A stretch of DNA of 64,000 nt from Corynebacterium breve (GCF_030252165.1 NZ_CP126969.1:868001-932000), one strand, 5' to 3'; shown: positions 8,836-19,912, counted from the stretch's first letter. Notes: generated by a model from the sequence alone, not told the origin. Translations and numbers: made by a program.

Positions 8836-10878
8836 GTGACCGAAACGGGCAATGCAGCAAACTCGGCTAACAATGCGGGCCAGGATCTGGCAACCCTGAA
8901 AATCCCTGAACTGCGCAAGATCGCAGCTGATAAGGGACTCAAAGGTGTCTCTGGCCTCCGCAAGGGCGAGCTGATCGAAGCGATCAAGACCGGAAAGATT
9001 CCTGCAAAGCAGGCTTCTGGTACCCCAGGCGAAGCCACCGCAGAAGATAATGGCAGGACTGCACCGCGTCGTGCCACTCGTCGCGCCACCTCAACCGCGA
9101 AGCCTCAGAAAGATACTGAGTCTAACGACGATTCGCAGAAGGCTGAGACTACCGCTCCTGCGGAAGTAGCTAACAACGCTTCCAAGACAGATTCTCCTGA
9201 TAGCCGGGACAACAAGCCCGCGCAAGCTGCTGACTCCGAGGTCAAGGAATCGTCGCCTAGCGAACAAGACGAACAAGGGGAGCAGCGCTACGAGTCCCGC
9301 TCCGCGGCTCGCCGCGCACGTCGCAACCGCGCCCGCAATAACAATGACAATCGCGACAACTCCCGCGACGAGCAACGCGAAGACTCCCAGAGTGACAACC
9401 GCGATAACTCCCGCGACGATAATCGCGGTAGCAACCGCAACGACAACACCGACAAGCGGCAGAACTCCCAGGGCGACAACCGCAATGACAACCGCGATGG
9501 TGACAACGCAGGAGAGCGTGACGACGAGCGCGGCAACAATAACAGCAACAACCGCAGTAACAACCGCGACAACAACAACCGCGATGGTGGCGACGGCGGA
9601 GGCCGCCGCGGACGCCGCGGTCGTCGTAACCGTCGTGGACGCGACAACCGCGGTGGCGACAACCAAAATCAGAACCAGAATCAGAACCAAGATCTGGATC
9701 CGGAAGAGTTGCAGGAAGTCGCGGGCATCGTCGACATCGTTGACAACAACGCAGCGTTCGTCCGTACCACCGGCTACCGCGCAAACCCAGCCGATGTGTT
9801 TGTATCCAACCAGCTTGTGCGCCGCTTCGGCCTTCGCTCTGGTGACGCTATTATCGGCCAAGTCCGCCAAAACGGCCAAGGTCAGTCGCACGGCAGTGGA
9901 CGTAATCGCCACCGCTACAACCAGCTGGTTCGCGTTGACTCCATCAACGGACTTGAGCCGGAGAAGTCAAAGGAACGCGTTGACTTCCACAAACTAACCC
10001 CGCTATACCCAAACCAGCGTCTGCGTCTTGAGACTGAGCCGAACATCCTCACCACTCGCGTCATCGATCTAGTCATGCCGATTGGTAAGGGGCAGCGTGC
10101 TCTTATCGTCTCGCCGCCAAAGGCCGGCAAGACGACGATTCTGCAGAACATTGCCAACGCGATTTCTACGAACAACCCTGAGTGCTACCTCATGGTCGTG
10201 CTCGTCGACGAACGCCCTGAAGAAGTCACTGACATGCAGCGTTCCGTCAAAGGCGAGGTGATCGCGTCTACTTTCGACCGTCCACCATCAGAGCACACTG
10301 CTGTTGCTGAGCTAGCTATTGAGCGAGCAAAGCGCCTTGTGGAAATGGGCCAGGATGTTGTGGTTCTGCTTGATTCGATCACCCGTCTGGGCCGCGCTTA
10401 CAATAACTCGTCCCCAGCTTCGGGCCGCATTCTTTCCGGTGGTGTTGACTCCAACGCGCTGTACCCACCAAAGCGATTCCTAGGCGCTGCACGAAACATC
10501 GAAGATGGGGGCTCGCTGACCATTATCGCCACCGCGATGGTCGAGACGGGATCGGCCGGCGACACCGTGATCTTCGAGGAGTTCAAGGGCACCGGCAACG
10601 CTGAGCTCAAACTGGATCGCAAGATTTCCGAGCGTCGCGTTTTCCCGGCCGTCGACGTCAACCCGTCGGGTACCCGTAAGGACGAGCTCCTGCTGGTTCA
10701 GGAAGAAGCACGCATCATGCACAAACTGCGTCGCATTCTTTCCGCGCTAGATTCCCAGGCCGCGATTGATCTGCTGATTAAGCAGCTGAAGAAGACGAAG
10801 TCCAACGGTGAATTCCTGATGCAGGTTGCACAGAGCGCACCAATGGCCGCTGATACTGAACCAGAGGACTACATCTAA
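8836..10878 (+). CDS. rho: Transcription termination factor Rho with Asn/Asp/Arg-rich insertion
   Basis: A 680-residue hexameric RNA helicase that ends transcription. The order is: Rho-N domain ([17 protein letters not shown], about residues 18-50); a long disordered linker; a very Asn/Asp/Arg-rich stretch at about 163-285 ending in repeated Asn-Gln; the RNA-binding domain; and the ATPase with [10 protein letters not shown] (Walker A), [13 protein letters not shown] and [16 protein letters not shown] (Walker B). I chose GTG 8836 because GAAAGGA sits 5 nt upstream. The frame is open back to 8731 without another such site. The insertion is typical of actinobacterial Rho. The stop overlaps the prfA start (TAATG), so the two are translationally coupled. 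Confidence 0.96.
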   Translation: MTETGNAANSANNAGQDLATLKIPELRKIAADKGLKGVSGLRKGELIEAIKTGKIPAKQASGTPGEATAEDNGRTAPRRATRRATSTAKPQKDTESNDDSQKAETTAPAEVANNASKTDSPDSRDNKPAQAADSEVKESSPSEQDEQGEQRYESRSAARRARRNRARNNNDNRDNSRDEQREDSQSDNRDNSRDDNRGSNRNDNTDKRQNSQGDNRNDNRDGDNAGERDDERGNNNSNNRSNNRDNNNRDGGDGGGRRGRRGRRNRRGRDNRGGDNQNQNQNQNQDLDPEELQEVAGIVDIVDNNAAFVRTTGYRANPADVFVSNQLVRRFGLRSGDAIIGQVRQNGQGQSHGSGRNRHRYNQLVRVDSINGLEPEKSKERVDFHKLTPLYPNQRLRLETEPNILTTRVIDLVMPIGKGQRALIVSPPKAGKTTILQNIANAISTNNPECYLMVVLVDERPEEVTDMQRSVKGEVIASTFDRPPSEHTAVAELAIERAKRLVEMGQDVVVLLDSITRLGRAYNNSSPASGRILSGGVDSNALYPPKRFLGAARNIEDGGSLTIIATAMVETGSAGDTVIFEEFKGTGNAELKLDRKISERRVFPAVDVNPSGTRKDELLLVQEEARIMHKLRRILSALDSQAAIDLLIKQLKKTKSNGEFLMQVAQSAPMAADTEPEDYI

Positions 10879-11951
10879 TGGCTAGCGAAGTTTCACTTGT
10901 CGACGACTATGTCGCCGAATACCAAGGCATCCAGGCGCAGATGGCCGATCCAGCCATTGCTGGTGACCAGGATCAATTCCGCAAGCTGTCCAAGCGCTAC
11001 TCGCAGATCCAGCCAATCATTAACGTGAACAACGCGTTGGTGCAGGCCCGCGAGGATCACGAGGCTGCCAGCGAGATGGCGCATGAGGATAAGGAGTTCG
11101 CCGAAGAAGCGACTCGCCTCGAAGCCGAAATCGTGCGGCTGGAAAGCGAGCTGGCTGATCTGCTCGCCCCACGCGATGAACACGACTCTGACGACGTGAT
11201 CATGGAGATCAAAGCTGGCGCCGGCGGCGAGGAGGCAGCCCTATTCGCTGGCGACCTCGCGCGCATGTACCAGAAGTACTGTGAAAAGAACGATCTGGGC
11301 TGGGACGTCCTTGACCTTGCCGAATCCGATCTCAATGGCGTCAAGGACATGACCGTCGCGATCAAGGCAAAGACTCCGTCGCGCGATGGCGCGTGGTCCA
11401 AGCTCAAGTTCGAAGGCGGCGTGCACCGCGTGCAGCGCGTGCCCGTGACCGAATCCCAGGGCCGCATCCAGACCTCCGCTGCCGGTGTGCTCGTCTACCC
11501 AGAGCCTGAGGAGATTGAGACTGTAGATATCGACGAGAAAGATCTTCGCGTCGACGTTTACCGCTCGTCCGGCAAGGGCGGCCAGGGTGTGAACACCACA
11601 GACTCTGCCGTGCGTATTACTCACCTGCCCACAGGCATCGTAGTGACCTGTCAGAACGAGCGCTCCCAGATTCAAAACCGCGCCCGCGCGATGCAGGTCC
11701 TCCAGGCTCGTCTGGACCAGCTTGAGCGCGAGAAGGCCGAAGCTGAGGCCGCCGAAGGCCGCGCATCCCAGGTGCGCACGATGGACCGTTCCGAACGCAT
11801 CCGTACCTACAACTGGCCAGAGAACCGCATCTCTGATCACCGCATCAACTACAAGGCCAATAACCTTGATGCGGTGCTCAACGGTGAAATGGACGATCTG
11901 ATTACTGCATTGCAGGCCCATGAACGCGCTGAACGACTCGAAGCGGAATAG
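10878..11951 (+). CDS. prfA: Peptide chain release factor 1
   Basis: A 357-residue RF1 that reads UAA and UAG stop codons. The codon-recognition tripeptide P-V-T is present in [10 protein letters not shown], and the catalytic GGQ motif in [16 protein letters not shown] at about residue 234. The length is normal. The ATG overlaps the rho stop. The downstream prmC encodes the methylase for the GGQ glutamine and overlaps the prfA 3' end by 32 nt, so substrate and modifier are made from one message. Confidence 0.97.
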   Translation: MASEVSLVDDYVAEYQGIQAQMADPAIAGDQDQFRKLSKRYSQIQPIINVNNALVQAREDHEAASEMAHEDKEFAEEATRLEAEIVRLESELADLLAPRDEHDSDDVIMEIKAGAGGEEAALFAGDLARMYQKYCEKNDLGWDVLDLAESDLNGVKDMTVAIKAKTPSRDGAWSKLKFEGGVHRVQRVPVTESQGRIQTSAAGVLVYPEPEEIETVDIDEKDLRVDVYRSSGKGGQGVNTTDSAVRITHLPTGIVVTCQNERSQIQNRARAMQVLQARLDQLEREKAEAEAAEGRASQVRTMDRSERIRTYNWPENRISDHRINYKANNLDAVLNGEMDDLITALQAHERAERLEAE

Positions 11952-12795
11952 ACTCCGTCAGCTTATCGACGATGCCACCGCCCGCCTCACCACGGCGGGG
12001 GTGGCATCGCCCGTTGTTGACGCTAAGATTCTCGCGGCCGAACTTCTTGACGTCCGGCCGTTGCAGCTGGGCTTATTGGACGACTTTCCAGATGATTTTC
12101 CCGCGCGTTATGAAACCTGGGTGACGCGCCGTGAGGCCCGCGAACCACTCCAGCACATCATCGGCTCAGCGCCATTCGGACCTCTCGACCTGTCCGTTGG
12201 CCCTGGGGTATTTATCCCGCGGCCAGAAACCGAAGTACTGGCGGAGTGGGCTGTTGGTCAGATCAAGCTTATCGACGAGCCCCTCGTCGTCGACCTTGGC
12301 ACGGGAACTGGAGCGCTCGCGCTCTATATCGCGCATGCTCGGCCTGACGCGCGGGTGTTCGCAGTGGAGAAATCGGCCACGGCCCGCGCCTTTGCTGAGA
12401 CCAATATGAAATCGACGGGGTCGTCGATAAGTATTGTGGCAGGAGACATGACGGACCCGCAGCTACTTGCGGAGTTCGACGGTGTGGTTGACCTCGTTGT
12501 ATCGAACCCGCCGTACGTGCCGGAGACCAAAGACCTGGACGCCGAGGTCTATATCGACCCTCATGACGCGGTTTTTGCCGGTAACGATGGGATGACCGTG
12601 ATCGAAGGGTTGGTGCCCGTTGCCTCCCGACTGTTGCGACCAGGCGGGGTAATCGGTATAGAACATGACGATGCGACTTCACAAGCGGTTCAAGATGTTG
12701 TTACTGCTCACGGCGGTTTCACCACACCGCAGGTAGTGAAAGATCTCGCCGGCCGTGACCGATTTGTTGTTGCGGGTAAGCTTGCACAGGAATAA
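11920..12795 (+). CDS. prmC: Release factor glutamine N5-methyltransferase
   Basis: A 291-residue class I SAM methyltransferase that methylates the GGQ glutamine of release factors. It has [12 protein letters not shown], the SAM-binding [13 protein letters not shown] (about 126-138) and the diagnostic NPPY motif (VVSNPPYVP, about 194-202). The start lies inside the 3' end of prfA. It is followed 30 nt later by the sua5-type gene. Confidence 0.95.
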   Translation: MNALNDSKRNRLRQLIDDATARLTTAGVASPVVDAKILAAELLDVRPLQLGLLDDFPDDFPARYETWVTRREAREPLQHIIGSAPFGPLDLSVGPGVFIPRPETEVLAEWAVGQIKLIDEPLVVDLGTGTGALALYIAHARPDARVFAVEKSATARAFAETNMKSTGSSISIVAGDMTDPQLLAEFDGVVDLVVSNPPYVPETKDLDAEVYIDPHDAVFAGNDGMTVIEGLVPVASRLLRPGGVIGIEHDDATSQAVQDVVTAHGGFTTPQVVKDLAGRDRFVVAGKLAQE

Positions 12796-12825
12796 CAACC
12801 AACGAGGATGGGAGACACGCCGGTC

Positions 12826-13485
12826 ATGGTGAGCAAAATCTACAACTGTCTCGACCCGCAGGGCCGCGAAGATGGCATCAAAGCCGCAGCAGAGGCGGCG
12901 CGGGCTGGGCGAACCGTGGTGCTTCCCACCGACACGGTCTATGGCATTGGTTGCGACGCTTTCAATAACGATGCGGTAGCAAGCCTACTGGCGACGAAGC
13001 GTCGCGGCCCCGACATGCCTGTCCCAGTCCTCGTGGGGTCATGGGACACCATCCAAGGCCTCGTGCGCGAGTTCACCGATACTGCTCGGACTCTCGTCGA
13101 AGGATTTTGGCCGGGCGGCCTGTCCATCGTTGTACCTGAGGCGCCGTCACTGCCGTGGAACCTTGGAGACACCCGTGGCACCGTCATGTTGCGTATGCCA
13201 TTACAGCCTGTAGCGATCGAGCTTTTGCGCGAGGTAGGCCCGATGGCGGTATCAAGTGCGAACATTTCTGGCAAGCAGCCACCGACCACTGCTGTGGGCG
13301 CGAAGCAACAGCTCGGTTCGGCAGTCGCGGTGTATTTGGACGGGGGAGAGTCTTCCATCGGCGAGCCTTCCACGATCATCGACATTTCTGGTCCTGAACC
13401 AGTGATCTTGCGCGAGGGGGCCATTTCTGCCGAACGGATCGGTGAAGTGCTGAACCTCCCAGCGGAGCAATTGCGGAGGAAATAA
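12826..13485 (+). CDS. L-threonylcarbamoyladenylate synthase (Sua5/YrdC family)
   Basis: A 219-residue YrdC-fold protein that makes threonylcarbamoyl-AMP for the t6A37 tRNA modification. The VVLPTDTVYGIGCDAF motif (about 29-44), the KRRGPDMPVPVLV segment and SSANISGKQPPT near residue 145 are characteristic. I prefer the ATG at 12826, with GGAGA 10 nt upstream. The alternative ATG at 12808 has its GAGG directly adjacent. It is shorter than Sua5 proper and probably lacks the C-terminal Sua5 domain. It sits between prmC and wecA, a common actinobacterial order. Confidence 0.9.
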   Translation: MVSKIYNCLDPQGREDGIKAAAEAARAGRTVVLPTDTVYGIGCDAFNNDAVASLLATKRRGPDMPVPVLVGSWDTIQGLVREFTDTARTLVEGFWPGGLSIVVPEAPSLPWNLGDTRGTVMLRMPLQPVAIELLREVGPMAVSSANISGKQPPTTAVGAKQQLGSAVAVYLDGGESSIGEPSTIIDISGPEPVILREGAISAERIGEVLNLPAEQLRRK

Positions 13486-14664
13486 TTGTCTGGCGCCGGC
13501 GTACCGCTGCGCGAGCTGGGCATTGTTCTGCTTGTCGCTGCCGCGATCACTTACCTCGCTACCGGACCCGTGCGTTCGCTCTTAGTGCGCACGGGGCGGG
13601 TAGCAGAGATTCGCAAACGTGATGTGCACACTCAGCCGACCCCGAGCCTGGGTGGAGTAGCGATGTTTTCTGGCTTCGTGGCCGCGATATTCCTGGCTGA
13701 CCAACTTCCAGCGCTCACACGAGGGTTTGCACCCGTAACTCCAGAAATGACGGCGGTTGTGTGGGGAGCTTTTGCAATTGTGGTTGTCGGAGTGATCGAT
13801 GACCTTTACGAGCTAGGTGCGTTAACTAAGCTCATTGGGCAAATCCTGGCGGCGGTCCTCATGAGCACGATGGGTTTATCGTTCACGCTCATGTATGTGC
13901 CATTCCAGGGAGGCACGACGCTGCTGCTCGACCAAGTCCAAGGGAGCCTGCTGGCAAGTGTCTTCACGGTGTTGCTGATCAATGCGATCAATTTCGTCGA
14001 TGGAATCGATGGTTTAGCTGCAGGACTCGGAATGATCGCTGGGGGAGCGATCCTCGTTTTCTCGCTTACAGTGCTGCACGACCAAGGCGGGGCTGTGTCC
14101 GCCTATCCGCCGGCCATCATCTGCGCGGCACTGGTCGGGATTTGCTTGGGTTTCTTGCCACACAACTTTGATCCCTCGCGCATTTTCATGGGTGACTCCG
14201 GAGCCATGCTCATCGGGCTTTTGCTGGCAGCGGCGAGTATCTCTGCGTCGGGCAAAATTAACATGTCGCTGTACGGCACCGCTGATGTTGTCGCACTCAT
14301 GAGCCCAATCATCGTCGTGGCCGCGGCGATCGCGCTGCCTGTACTTGACCTAATCATGGCGGTGATTCGTCGCGTGTCCCAGGGAAAAAGCCCGTTCGCA
14401 GCGGACCGCCAGCACATTCATCATCGTCTTTTGGCGTTGGGCCACACGCATCGTCGTACAGTCTTGGTGTTGTACCTCTGGGTTTCGGCAGTTGCTTTCG
14501 GCGCCGTGAGTTTTTCGATCTTCCCAGCCAAATTCGCGGTGGCGCTTTCAATCGTGCTGCTTGTATTTGCGGCAGTTGCTACCGCAGTGCCTGCGCTGCG
14601 AGGCAAGATTGGGCCTCAACCACCGCAGCCCACAGTGATTGTGCATTCGGCTGATCCAAGGTAG
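13486..14664 (+). CDS. wecA: Polyprenyl-phosphate GlcNAc-1-phosphate transferase (WecA/TagO family)
   Basis: A 392-residue integral membrane protein with about 11 membrane segments. It transfers GlcNAc-1-P to decaprenyl/undecaprenyl phosphate. In Corynebacteriales this starts the linker between peptidoglycan and arabinogalactan. Diagnostic motifs are TPSLGGVAMF, the metal-binding VIDDLYELG, NAINFVDGIDGLAAG, FMGDSGAMLIG and the C-terminal HIHHRLL. It uses a TTG start with GGAGGA 5 nt upstream. The start is directly adjacent to the stop of the sua5-type gene, so translation is likely coupled. Confidence 0.94.
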   Translation: MSGAGVPLRELGIVLLVAAAITYLATGPVRSLLVRTGRVAEIRKRDVHTQPTPSLGGVAMFSGFVAAIFLADQLPALTRGFAPVTPEMTAVVWGAFAIVVVGVIDDLYELGALTKLIGQILAAVLMSTMGLSFTLMYVPFQGGTTLLLDQVQGSLLASVFTVLLINAINFVDGIDGLAAGLGMIAGGAILVFSLTVLHDQGGAVSAYPPAIICAALVGICLGFLPHNFDPSRIFMGDSGAMLIGLLLAAASISASGKINMSLYGTADVVALMSPIIVVAAAIALPVLDLIMAVIRRVSQGKSPFAADRQHIHHRLLALGHTHRRTVLVLYLWVSAVAFGAVSFSIFPAKFAVALSIVLLVFAAVATAVPALRGKIGPQPPQPTVIVHSADPR

Positions 14665-14684
14665 GTAGCCAGTTGGCCGTTCTG

Positions 14685-14690
14685 TAGGAT
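14685..14690 (+). promoter_or_regulatory. -10 box for a leaderless atpI message
   Basis: TAGGAT ends 7 nt before the GTG start at 14698. There is no ribosome-binding site, so transcription probably starts at or next to the start codon. Confidence 0.45.
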
Positions 14691-14697
14691 CACCTCC

Positions 14698-15141
14698 GTG
14701 ACTAGTTCTGTAAACGGCGTGAATGAGCCAAACGAGATCGACTACGAAGACCCAAAGCGCCCGCTATTGCGGGCACTCAAGCTGGGGGCGTGGGCCCTGG
14801 TCATCTTGACGGTAGCGTCGCTGGCCCTGTGGGGAGGCTTGCGTGATCTCCCAGGGATCTGGGGTGTGCTGATCGGTGCCGCCATCGGTGGAGGTTTTGT
14901 ACTTTTCACGGTGATATCGGTGCTGCTCACCGCTAACACCACTCCAGCAACCACCCTGGCAGTGGTGCTCGGAGGGTGGTTGGTCAAGATTCTAGTCTTG
15001 ATTCTTATCCTGGCATGGCTACGAGACATGGACTTTTATGATCAAGCGGCGCTGGGCGTGACGACGATCGTCGCACTGATTGTTGTACTTGCAACTGAAG
15101 TCTGGGGGGCTATTACCACCAGGGTCACGTATGTCAGTTGA
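14698..15141 (+). CDS. atpI: ATP synthase-associated membrane protein, AtpI-like
   Basis: A 147-residue protein with four hydrophobic segments (about 28-48, 55-78, 88-105, 115-135). Its position just before the ATP synthase genes corresponds to the AtpI/Rv1303-type gene, thought to help assemble the c-ring. Sequence similarity in this family is low, so the call rests mainly on position, size and topology. A terminator at 15161 separates it from atpB, so it is probably not in the main atp transcript. Confidence 0.7.
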   Translation: MTSSVNGVNEPNEIDYEDPKRPLLRALKLGAWALVILTVASLALWGGLRDLPGIWGVLIGAAIGGGFVLFTVISVLLTANTTPATTLAVVLGGWLVKILVLILILAWLRDMDFYDQAALGVTTIVALIVVLATEVWGAITTRVTYVS

Positions 15142-15546
15142 TGAATGGTTACCTACAGAAAGGCCACGTTGCGCTTGTCGCGACGTGGCTTTTTGTCTGA
15201 TATCAACACATAATCGCCCCCGACTGGGTGTAGTGTGACGGGCGCTACAGTGTGGTAAATATGCGAAATACCTGCCAAGTTCTTCGAAATAGGAACCTTA
15301 GGTTGGAAAGCGAACAATGAATCGACACCCTCGAGACGTGACTTTTCGCTCCGACTGATAGGCTATTTGCGGGTTACTAAGGTGGAACTTCGCTTCAGAA
15401 ATGTGGTGGGGGACTACCGAAGAACATCCCCTGCCACCGCGGACGCTGATGTGCGACGGAGTCCGCCGCGGGGGCAGACGATTTGAAGACGTCCATCGCA
15501 CCGCACCGCACAAAAGGCGGGTGCGGCCCGAGAACGGGAGAGAACG
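15142..15546. other. Gap before atpB: terminator, atp promoter region and structured leader
   Basis: A 405-bp gene-free region. After the terminator (15161-15194) comes an AT-rich stretch with TACAGT (15245-15250) as a possible -10 box, then about 250 nt of G/C-rich leader. The leader has inverted segments: a GCGGAC/GTCCGC pair between about 15438 and 15467, flanked by CCCCTGCC and GGGGGCA. A palindrome AACCTTAGGTT is at 15294-15304. No open frame is supported. Confidence 0.5.
15161..15194 (+). terminator. Rho-independent terminator after atpI
   Basis: An 11-bp stem (GCCACGTTGCG with CGCGACGTGGC, one G-U pair), a 5-nt loop and a following run of five T. The preceding A residues can extend the stem. 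Confidence 0.85.
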
Positions 15547-15567
15547 CTGAGCGTTATTAATTTGGCC

Positions 15568-16365
15568 ATGAAGGGTGAATTTCACGCACCCGAACTGGAC
15601 CCAGAATTTTTCCCGGGGCAATACTATGGCGACATCATCGGGGAAGACTTCCTCGGTGGCGTGTTCGCATTGGATCGCATCATGATTGTCCGCCTTTTGG
15701 TGGCAGCCATCGTTGTGATCCTTTTTGTTCTTGCTTTTAGGAAGCCACAGTTGGTTCCTAAGGGTCTGCAGAACTTAGGTGAAATTGCCGTTGACTTTGT
15801 GAGGGTACACATTGCCGAGGACATCCTGGGCAAGAAGGACGGAAAGCGATTCCTCCCGGTAATCGCTACCTTGTTCTTCACCATCCTCTTTATGAACGTT
15901 GCGACGATCATTCCGTTCCTCAACATCTCGCCAAACGCACGTATCGGTGCGCCGATTGTGTTTGCGATTGTTGGTTACATCACGATGATCTACGCCGGAG
16001 CTCAGCGCTACGGCCTTGGCAAGTACATCAAGTCTTCGGTGGTAATTCCGAACCTGCCTCCACTTCTTCACTTGCTGGTGGTACCGATCGAGTTTTTCTC
16101 GACGTTTATCCTGCGCCCGGTCACCTTGGCACTTCGTCTTATGGCGAACTTCCTGGCGGGTCACATCATTCTGGTCCTTCTTTACTCTGCGACGAACTTC
16201 TTCTTCTTCCAGTTCAACGCATGGACCGGTCTATCGGCTCTGACCATTGTCGCAGCGGTTCTGTTCACCGTGTACGAGCTCATTGTTATCTTCCTGCAGG
16301 CATACATCTTTGCCCTGCTGGTGGCCGTGTACATTGAGCTTTCTCTGCATGCAGATTCGCATTAA
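15568..16365 (+). CDS. atpB: F0F1 ATP synthase subunit a
   Basis: The membrane proton-channel subunit, 265 residues from the ATG. It has about six membrane segments and the conserved helix LALRLMANFLAGH, whose Arg faces the c-ring. The start is ambiguous. ATG 15568 has no ribosome-binding site. TTG 15562 is also poor. A rare CTG at 15547, in frame, has GGGAG with 6-nt spacing and would add LSVINLA. Conventional annotation would use the ATG. It is the first structural gene of atpBEFHAGDC. Confidence 0.95.
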   Translation: MKGEFHAPELDPEFFPGQYYGDIIGEDFLGGVFALDRIMIVRLLVAAIVVILFVLAFRKPQLVPKGLQNLGEIAVDFVRVHIAEDILGKKDGKRFLPVIATLFFTILFMNVATIIPFLNISPNARIGAPIVFAIVGYITMIYAGAQRYGLGKYIKSSVVIPNLPPLLHLLVVPIEFFSTFILRPVTLALRLMANFLAGHIILVLLYSATNFFFFQFNAWTGLSALTIVAAVLFTVYELIVIFLQAYIFALLVAVYIELSLHADSH

Positions 16366-16456
16366 CAAACGCGTTCACGCGCGGCCAAACTAAATACCCC
16401 ACAACAATTCGTCACTCAGTCCGAATGAACATCTAGAAAAACTTTCGGACTACTAG

Positions 16457-16714
<258 letters not shown>

Positions 16715-16765
16715 AAAGAACTCCACTAAACCCGGAATTAACTTTTTAAGAAACAGGAGCAACCT

Positions 16766-17335
16766 ATGACGAACGTCATTTATTACCTTGCGGCGGAGGC
16801 CGAGACGTTGCCACTCGAGGGCGGCAACTCCATCCTCTTGCCGAAGGCGTACGACATCGTCTGGTCTGCCGTCGTATTCATCGTCATTTTCCTGATCATG
16901 TGGAAGTACGTTCTTCCGCGTTTCAGCGACATGATGACCGAGCGCGAAGACCGGATCAAGGGTGGCATTGAGCGCGCTCAAGCCGCTCAGGCTGAAGCCA
17001 AGGCTGCCCTGGAAAAGAACAACGCACAGCTCGCAGAAGCACGTGCAGAAGCTGCTGAGATCCGCGAAGCTGCCCGCGAAAAGGGCAAGCAGATCCAGGC
17101 AGAAATGCGCGAGGAAGCAGAAGCAGAGTCTCGTCGTATCGTTGAAGCTGGAGAGAAGCAGCTTGCAGCAAACCGCGATCAGGTTGTTGCAGAACTGCGC
17201 TCCGAACTCGGACAGAACTCGATCAACCTTGCAGAACAGCTGCTTGGTACTGAGCTTTCGGATAACACCCGTCGCTCTGGCACGATCGATTCCTTCCTGT
17301 CTGAGCTCGACAACGTCTCCCCGGCAGGAAAGTAG
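16766..17335 (+). CDS. atpF: F0F1 ATP synthase subunit b
   Basis: A 189-residue stator subunit. There is one membrane helix near residues 28-48 ([19 protein letters not shown]). A long charged Ala/Glu/Arg-rich coiled coil follows, from about 55 to 150, which holds F1 against rotation. It is separate from delta; in mycobacteria a second b copy is fused to delta, and that fusion is absent here. Confidence 0.97.
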   Translation: MTNVIYYLAAEAETLPLEGGNSILLPKAYDIVWSAVVFIVIFLIMWKYVLPRFSDMMTEREDRIKGGIERAQAAQAEAKAALEKNNAQLAEARAEAAEIREAAREKGKQIQAEMREEAEAESRRIVEAGEKQLAANRDQVVAELRSELGQNSINLAEQLLGTELSDNTRRSGTIDSFLSELDNVSPAGK

Positions 17336-17340
17336 GCGAG

Positions 17341-18165
17341 ATGCGAGCAGCAAGTCGCGAAGCACTAGCACAGGTCGCCGAGCACCTCGACGGAATGCTC
17401 CGCAACGCGGACAACGTCGTGGCATTGGCAGCACAGACTGGCACAGAGATTTTTGACACCGTAGAGGCACTCGACGCAGATCGCGCACTGCGCATCGCTG
17501 TGGCTGAGTCCTCCTGGCAGCCTACACAGCGTGTAGGCGTCATGGAGCAAATCTTCGGTGGCAAGGTTGCAGACAGCACCCTTGAGGTACTGCGCGCAGC
17601 CGCCGAGCGCTACTGGTCCACGCCGCGCGAGATGCGCACTGGACTCGTCGCACTTGGTCGACGTGCTCTTCTGCGCGGTGCCGAAGCGCAGGGCCAATTG
17701 TGGCAGGTTGAAGAAGAACTCTTCCAGCTGTCACGCGTCTTGGACCGCGAAGGTGAGCTCACGCAGCTGCTGTCCGATCGCACAGAAACCGCAGAGCGCA
17801 AGCGTGGCCTTTTGGCTTCCGTGCTCTACGGCAAGGTAACCCCGATTACCGAAACACTGGCTCAGCAGGTCATTGGCCGACCTGAGCACAATCCTGCAGG
17901 CGACATGAAGTCTCTGGCAGCTGAGGCAGCAGCCTTAAGCGGTCGCCAGGTCGCACACGTCGTTTCCGCAGGTGAACTGAACGAAGGACAGCGGACGGCA
18001 GTGGCCGAGAAGCTGGGACGCATTTACGGTCAAGAGATGTCTATTCACGCCGAGGTTGACCCCAGCCTCCTTGGTGGAATGATCATCCGCGTAGGTGACG
18101 AGCTAATCGACGGATCGACACGTGGCAAGCTCACGCGTCTCCGCGACAACCTTGTGACCAACTAA
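17341..18165 (+). CDS. atpH: F0F1 ATP synthase subunit delta
   Basis: A 274-residue delta subunit, longer than the roughly 180 residues of E. coli but usual for corynebacteria. The C-terminal part [21 protein letters not shown] is the OSCP/delta signature. Delta caps the alpha3beta3 head and binds the b stalk. It starts 5 nt after the atpF stop. Confidence 0.96.
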   Translation: MRAASREALAQVAEHLDGMLRNADNVVALAAQTGTEIFDTVEALDADRALRIAVAESSWQPTQRVGVMEQIFGGKVADSTLEVLRAAAERYWSTPREMRTGLVALGRRALLRGAEAQGQLWQVEEELFQLSRVLDREGELTQLLSDRTETAERKRGLLASVLYGKVTPITETLAQQVIGRPEHNPAGDMKSLAAEAAALSGRQVAHVVSAGELNEGQRTAVAEKLGRIYGQEMSIHAEVDPSLLGGMIIRVGDELIDGSTRGKLTRLRDNLVTN

Positions 18166-18221
18166 CTAGACCGAATGAATTGAAGAATATGCTGGAAGAA
18201 TCTACCGAGAGCAGGAAGAAC

Positions 18222-19865
18222 ATGGCGGAGCTGACGATCTCCTCCGATGAGATCCGTAGCGCGATAGCGAACTACACCTCGAGCTACTCCGCGGAGGCCT
18301 CCCGTGAGGAGGTCGGCGTGGTCATTTCGGCAGCAGACGGTATTGCCCAGGTTTCCGGGCTACCAGGCTGCATGGCGAATGAGCTGCTCGAGTTCCCAGG
18401 CGGCGTTATTGGCGTCGCACAGAACCTTGACACCGATTCCATCGGCGTCGTGGTCCTGGGTAACTTCGAGACCCTTTCCGAGGGCGATGAGGTTAAGCGG
18501 ACTGGAGAAGTTTTGTCCATCCCGGTCGGGGAGAATTTCCTCGGCCGAGTAATCAACCCACTGGGTCAGCCAGTTGACGGCTTGGGCCCAATCGAAGCAA
18601 ACGAAGAGCGTGCGCTGGAGCTTCAGGCTGCAGGCGTTCTTGACCGCCAGCCGGTCGAAGAACCAATGCAGACTGGCATCAAGGCTATCGACGCGATGAC
18701 CCCGATCGGCCGTGGCCAGCGCCAGCTGATCATTGGTGACCGTAAGACTGGTAAGACCGCGGTTTGTATCGACACCATTTTGAACCAGAAGGCGAACTGG
18801 GAGTCCGGTGACCCAAGCAAGCAGGTGCGATGCATCTACGTTGCTGTCGGTCAGAAGGGTTCCACCATCGCTGGTGTTCGAAAGACCCTGGAAGAGGCAG
18901 GTGCCCTGGATTACACCACCATCGTGGCAGCTCCAGCGTCTGACTCCGCGGGCTTCAAGTGGCTGGCACCATTCTCCGGTGCAGCGCTTGGCCAGCACTG
19001 GATGTACCAGGGCAAGCACGTCCTGGTCATCTTTGACGACCTGACCAAGCAGGCTGAGGCATACCGCGCAATTTCCTTGCTGCTGCGCCGCCCGCCAGGT
19101 CGCGAAGCTTACCCAGGCGACGTGTTCTACCTGCACTCCCGTCTTCTCGAGCGTGCTGCAAAGCTTAACGACGAGCTTGGTGCTGGTTCCCTGACCGCTC
19201 TGCCGATCATTGAAACCAAGGCGAATGACGTCGGTGCCTTCATTCCGACCAACGTTATTTCCATTACTGACGGCCAGTGCTTCCTGCAGTCTGACCTCTT
19301 CAACCAGGGTGTCCGTCCTGCTATCGACGTGGGTATTTCCGTTTCCCGTGTTGGTGGTGCCGCACAGACTAAGGGCATGAAGAAAGTTGCCGGCAACCTG
19401 CGTCTTGACCTTGCTGCATTCCGTGATCTCGAGGCGTTCGCTGCCTTCGCTTCCGACCTTGACGCTGCATCCAAGTCGCAGCTTGAGCGTGGTCAGCGAT
19501 TGGTCGAGCTGCTGAAGCAGCCAGAGAACTCGCCACAGCCAGTCGAGTACCAGATCGTCTCGATCTTCCTCGCCAACGAGGGCGGCTTCGACGTCGTTCC
19601 CGTCGAGGACGTCCGTCGCTACGAGGCAGATTTCCAGGAGCACCTGAAGTCTGTTTCCCCAGAGGTTTACGAGCAGATCGCAGGCGGCGCAGTGCTGTCT
19701 GACGAGTCCAAGGAAACTGTCCTGAAGCAGAACGAAGAGTTTGCAAAGGGCTTCCAGACCACTTCCGGCGAGCGCGTTGTTCGTGAGCCAGAAGCTGAGG
19801 CGCTCGACGAGGCAGATGTCTCGAAGACTCAACTCTCCGTCCAGCGTAAGACTGTAAGCAACTAA
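18222..19865 (+). CDS. atpA: F0F1 ATP synthase subunit alpha
   Basis: 547 residues from the ATG at 18222 ([13 protein letters not shown]), preceded by AGGAAG. The frame is open to 18180, but this is the family start. The non-catalytic nucleotide site [10 protein letters not shown] is near residue 171, and the signature [17 protein letters not shown] is present. It alternates with beta in the catalytic head. Confidence 0.98.
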   Translation: MAELTISSDEIRSAIANYTSSYSAEASREEVGVVISAADGIAQVSGLPGCMANELLEFPGGVIGVAQNLDTDSIGVVVLGNFETLSEGDEVKRTGEVLSIPVGENFLGRVINPLGQPVDGLGPIEANEERALELQAAGVLDRQPVEEPMQTGIKAIDAMTPIGRGQRQLIIGDRKTGKTAVCIDTILNQKANWESGDPSKQVRCIYVAVGQKGSTIAGVRKTLEEAGALDYTTIVAAPASDSAGFKWLAPFSGAALGQHWMYQGKHVLVIFDDLTKQAEAYRAISLLLRRPPGREAYPGDVFYLHSRLLERAAKLNDELGAGSLTALPIIETKANDVGAFIPTNVISITDGQCFLQSDLFNQGVRPAIDVGISVSRVGGAAQTKGMKKVAGNLRLDLAAFRDLEAFAAFASDLDAASKSQLERGQRLVELLKQPENSPQPVEYQIVSIFLANEGGFDVVPVEDVRRYEADFQEHLKSVSPEVYEQIAGGAVLSDESKETVLKQNEEFAKGFQTTSGERVVREPEAEALDEADVSKTQLSVQRKTVSN

Positions 19866-19912
19866 GTACCTGTTACTCACCGTCTATACAAAGGAAGGGA
19901 GGAGAGTAAACC

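Noticed and set aside
9091..9912. Hydrophobic Val/Ala-rich frame antisense to the rho insertion
   Set aside because: It is the complement of Asn/Asp/Arg repeat codons and looks membrane-like only for that reason.
15234..15249. TGTGACGGGCGCTACA as a GlxR site before the atp operon
   Set aside because: Only 8 of 12 fixed positions match and the central TA is missing; too weak to list as a site.
15294..15304. AACCTTAGGTT as a DtxR iron box
   Set aside because: Only about 8 of 19 consensus positions match when extended, so it is just a short palindrome.
18360..19880. 506-codon open frame antisense to atpA
   Set aside because: It mirrors codon bias of a highly expressed gene; the protein has no recognisable domain and the sense gene is certain.
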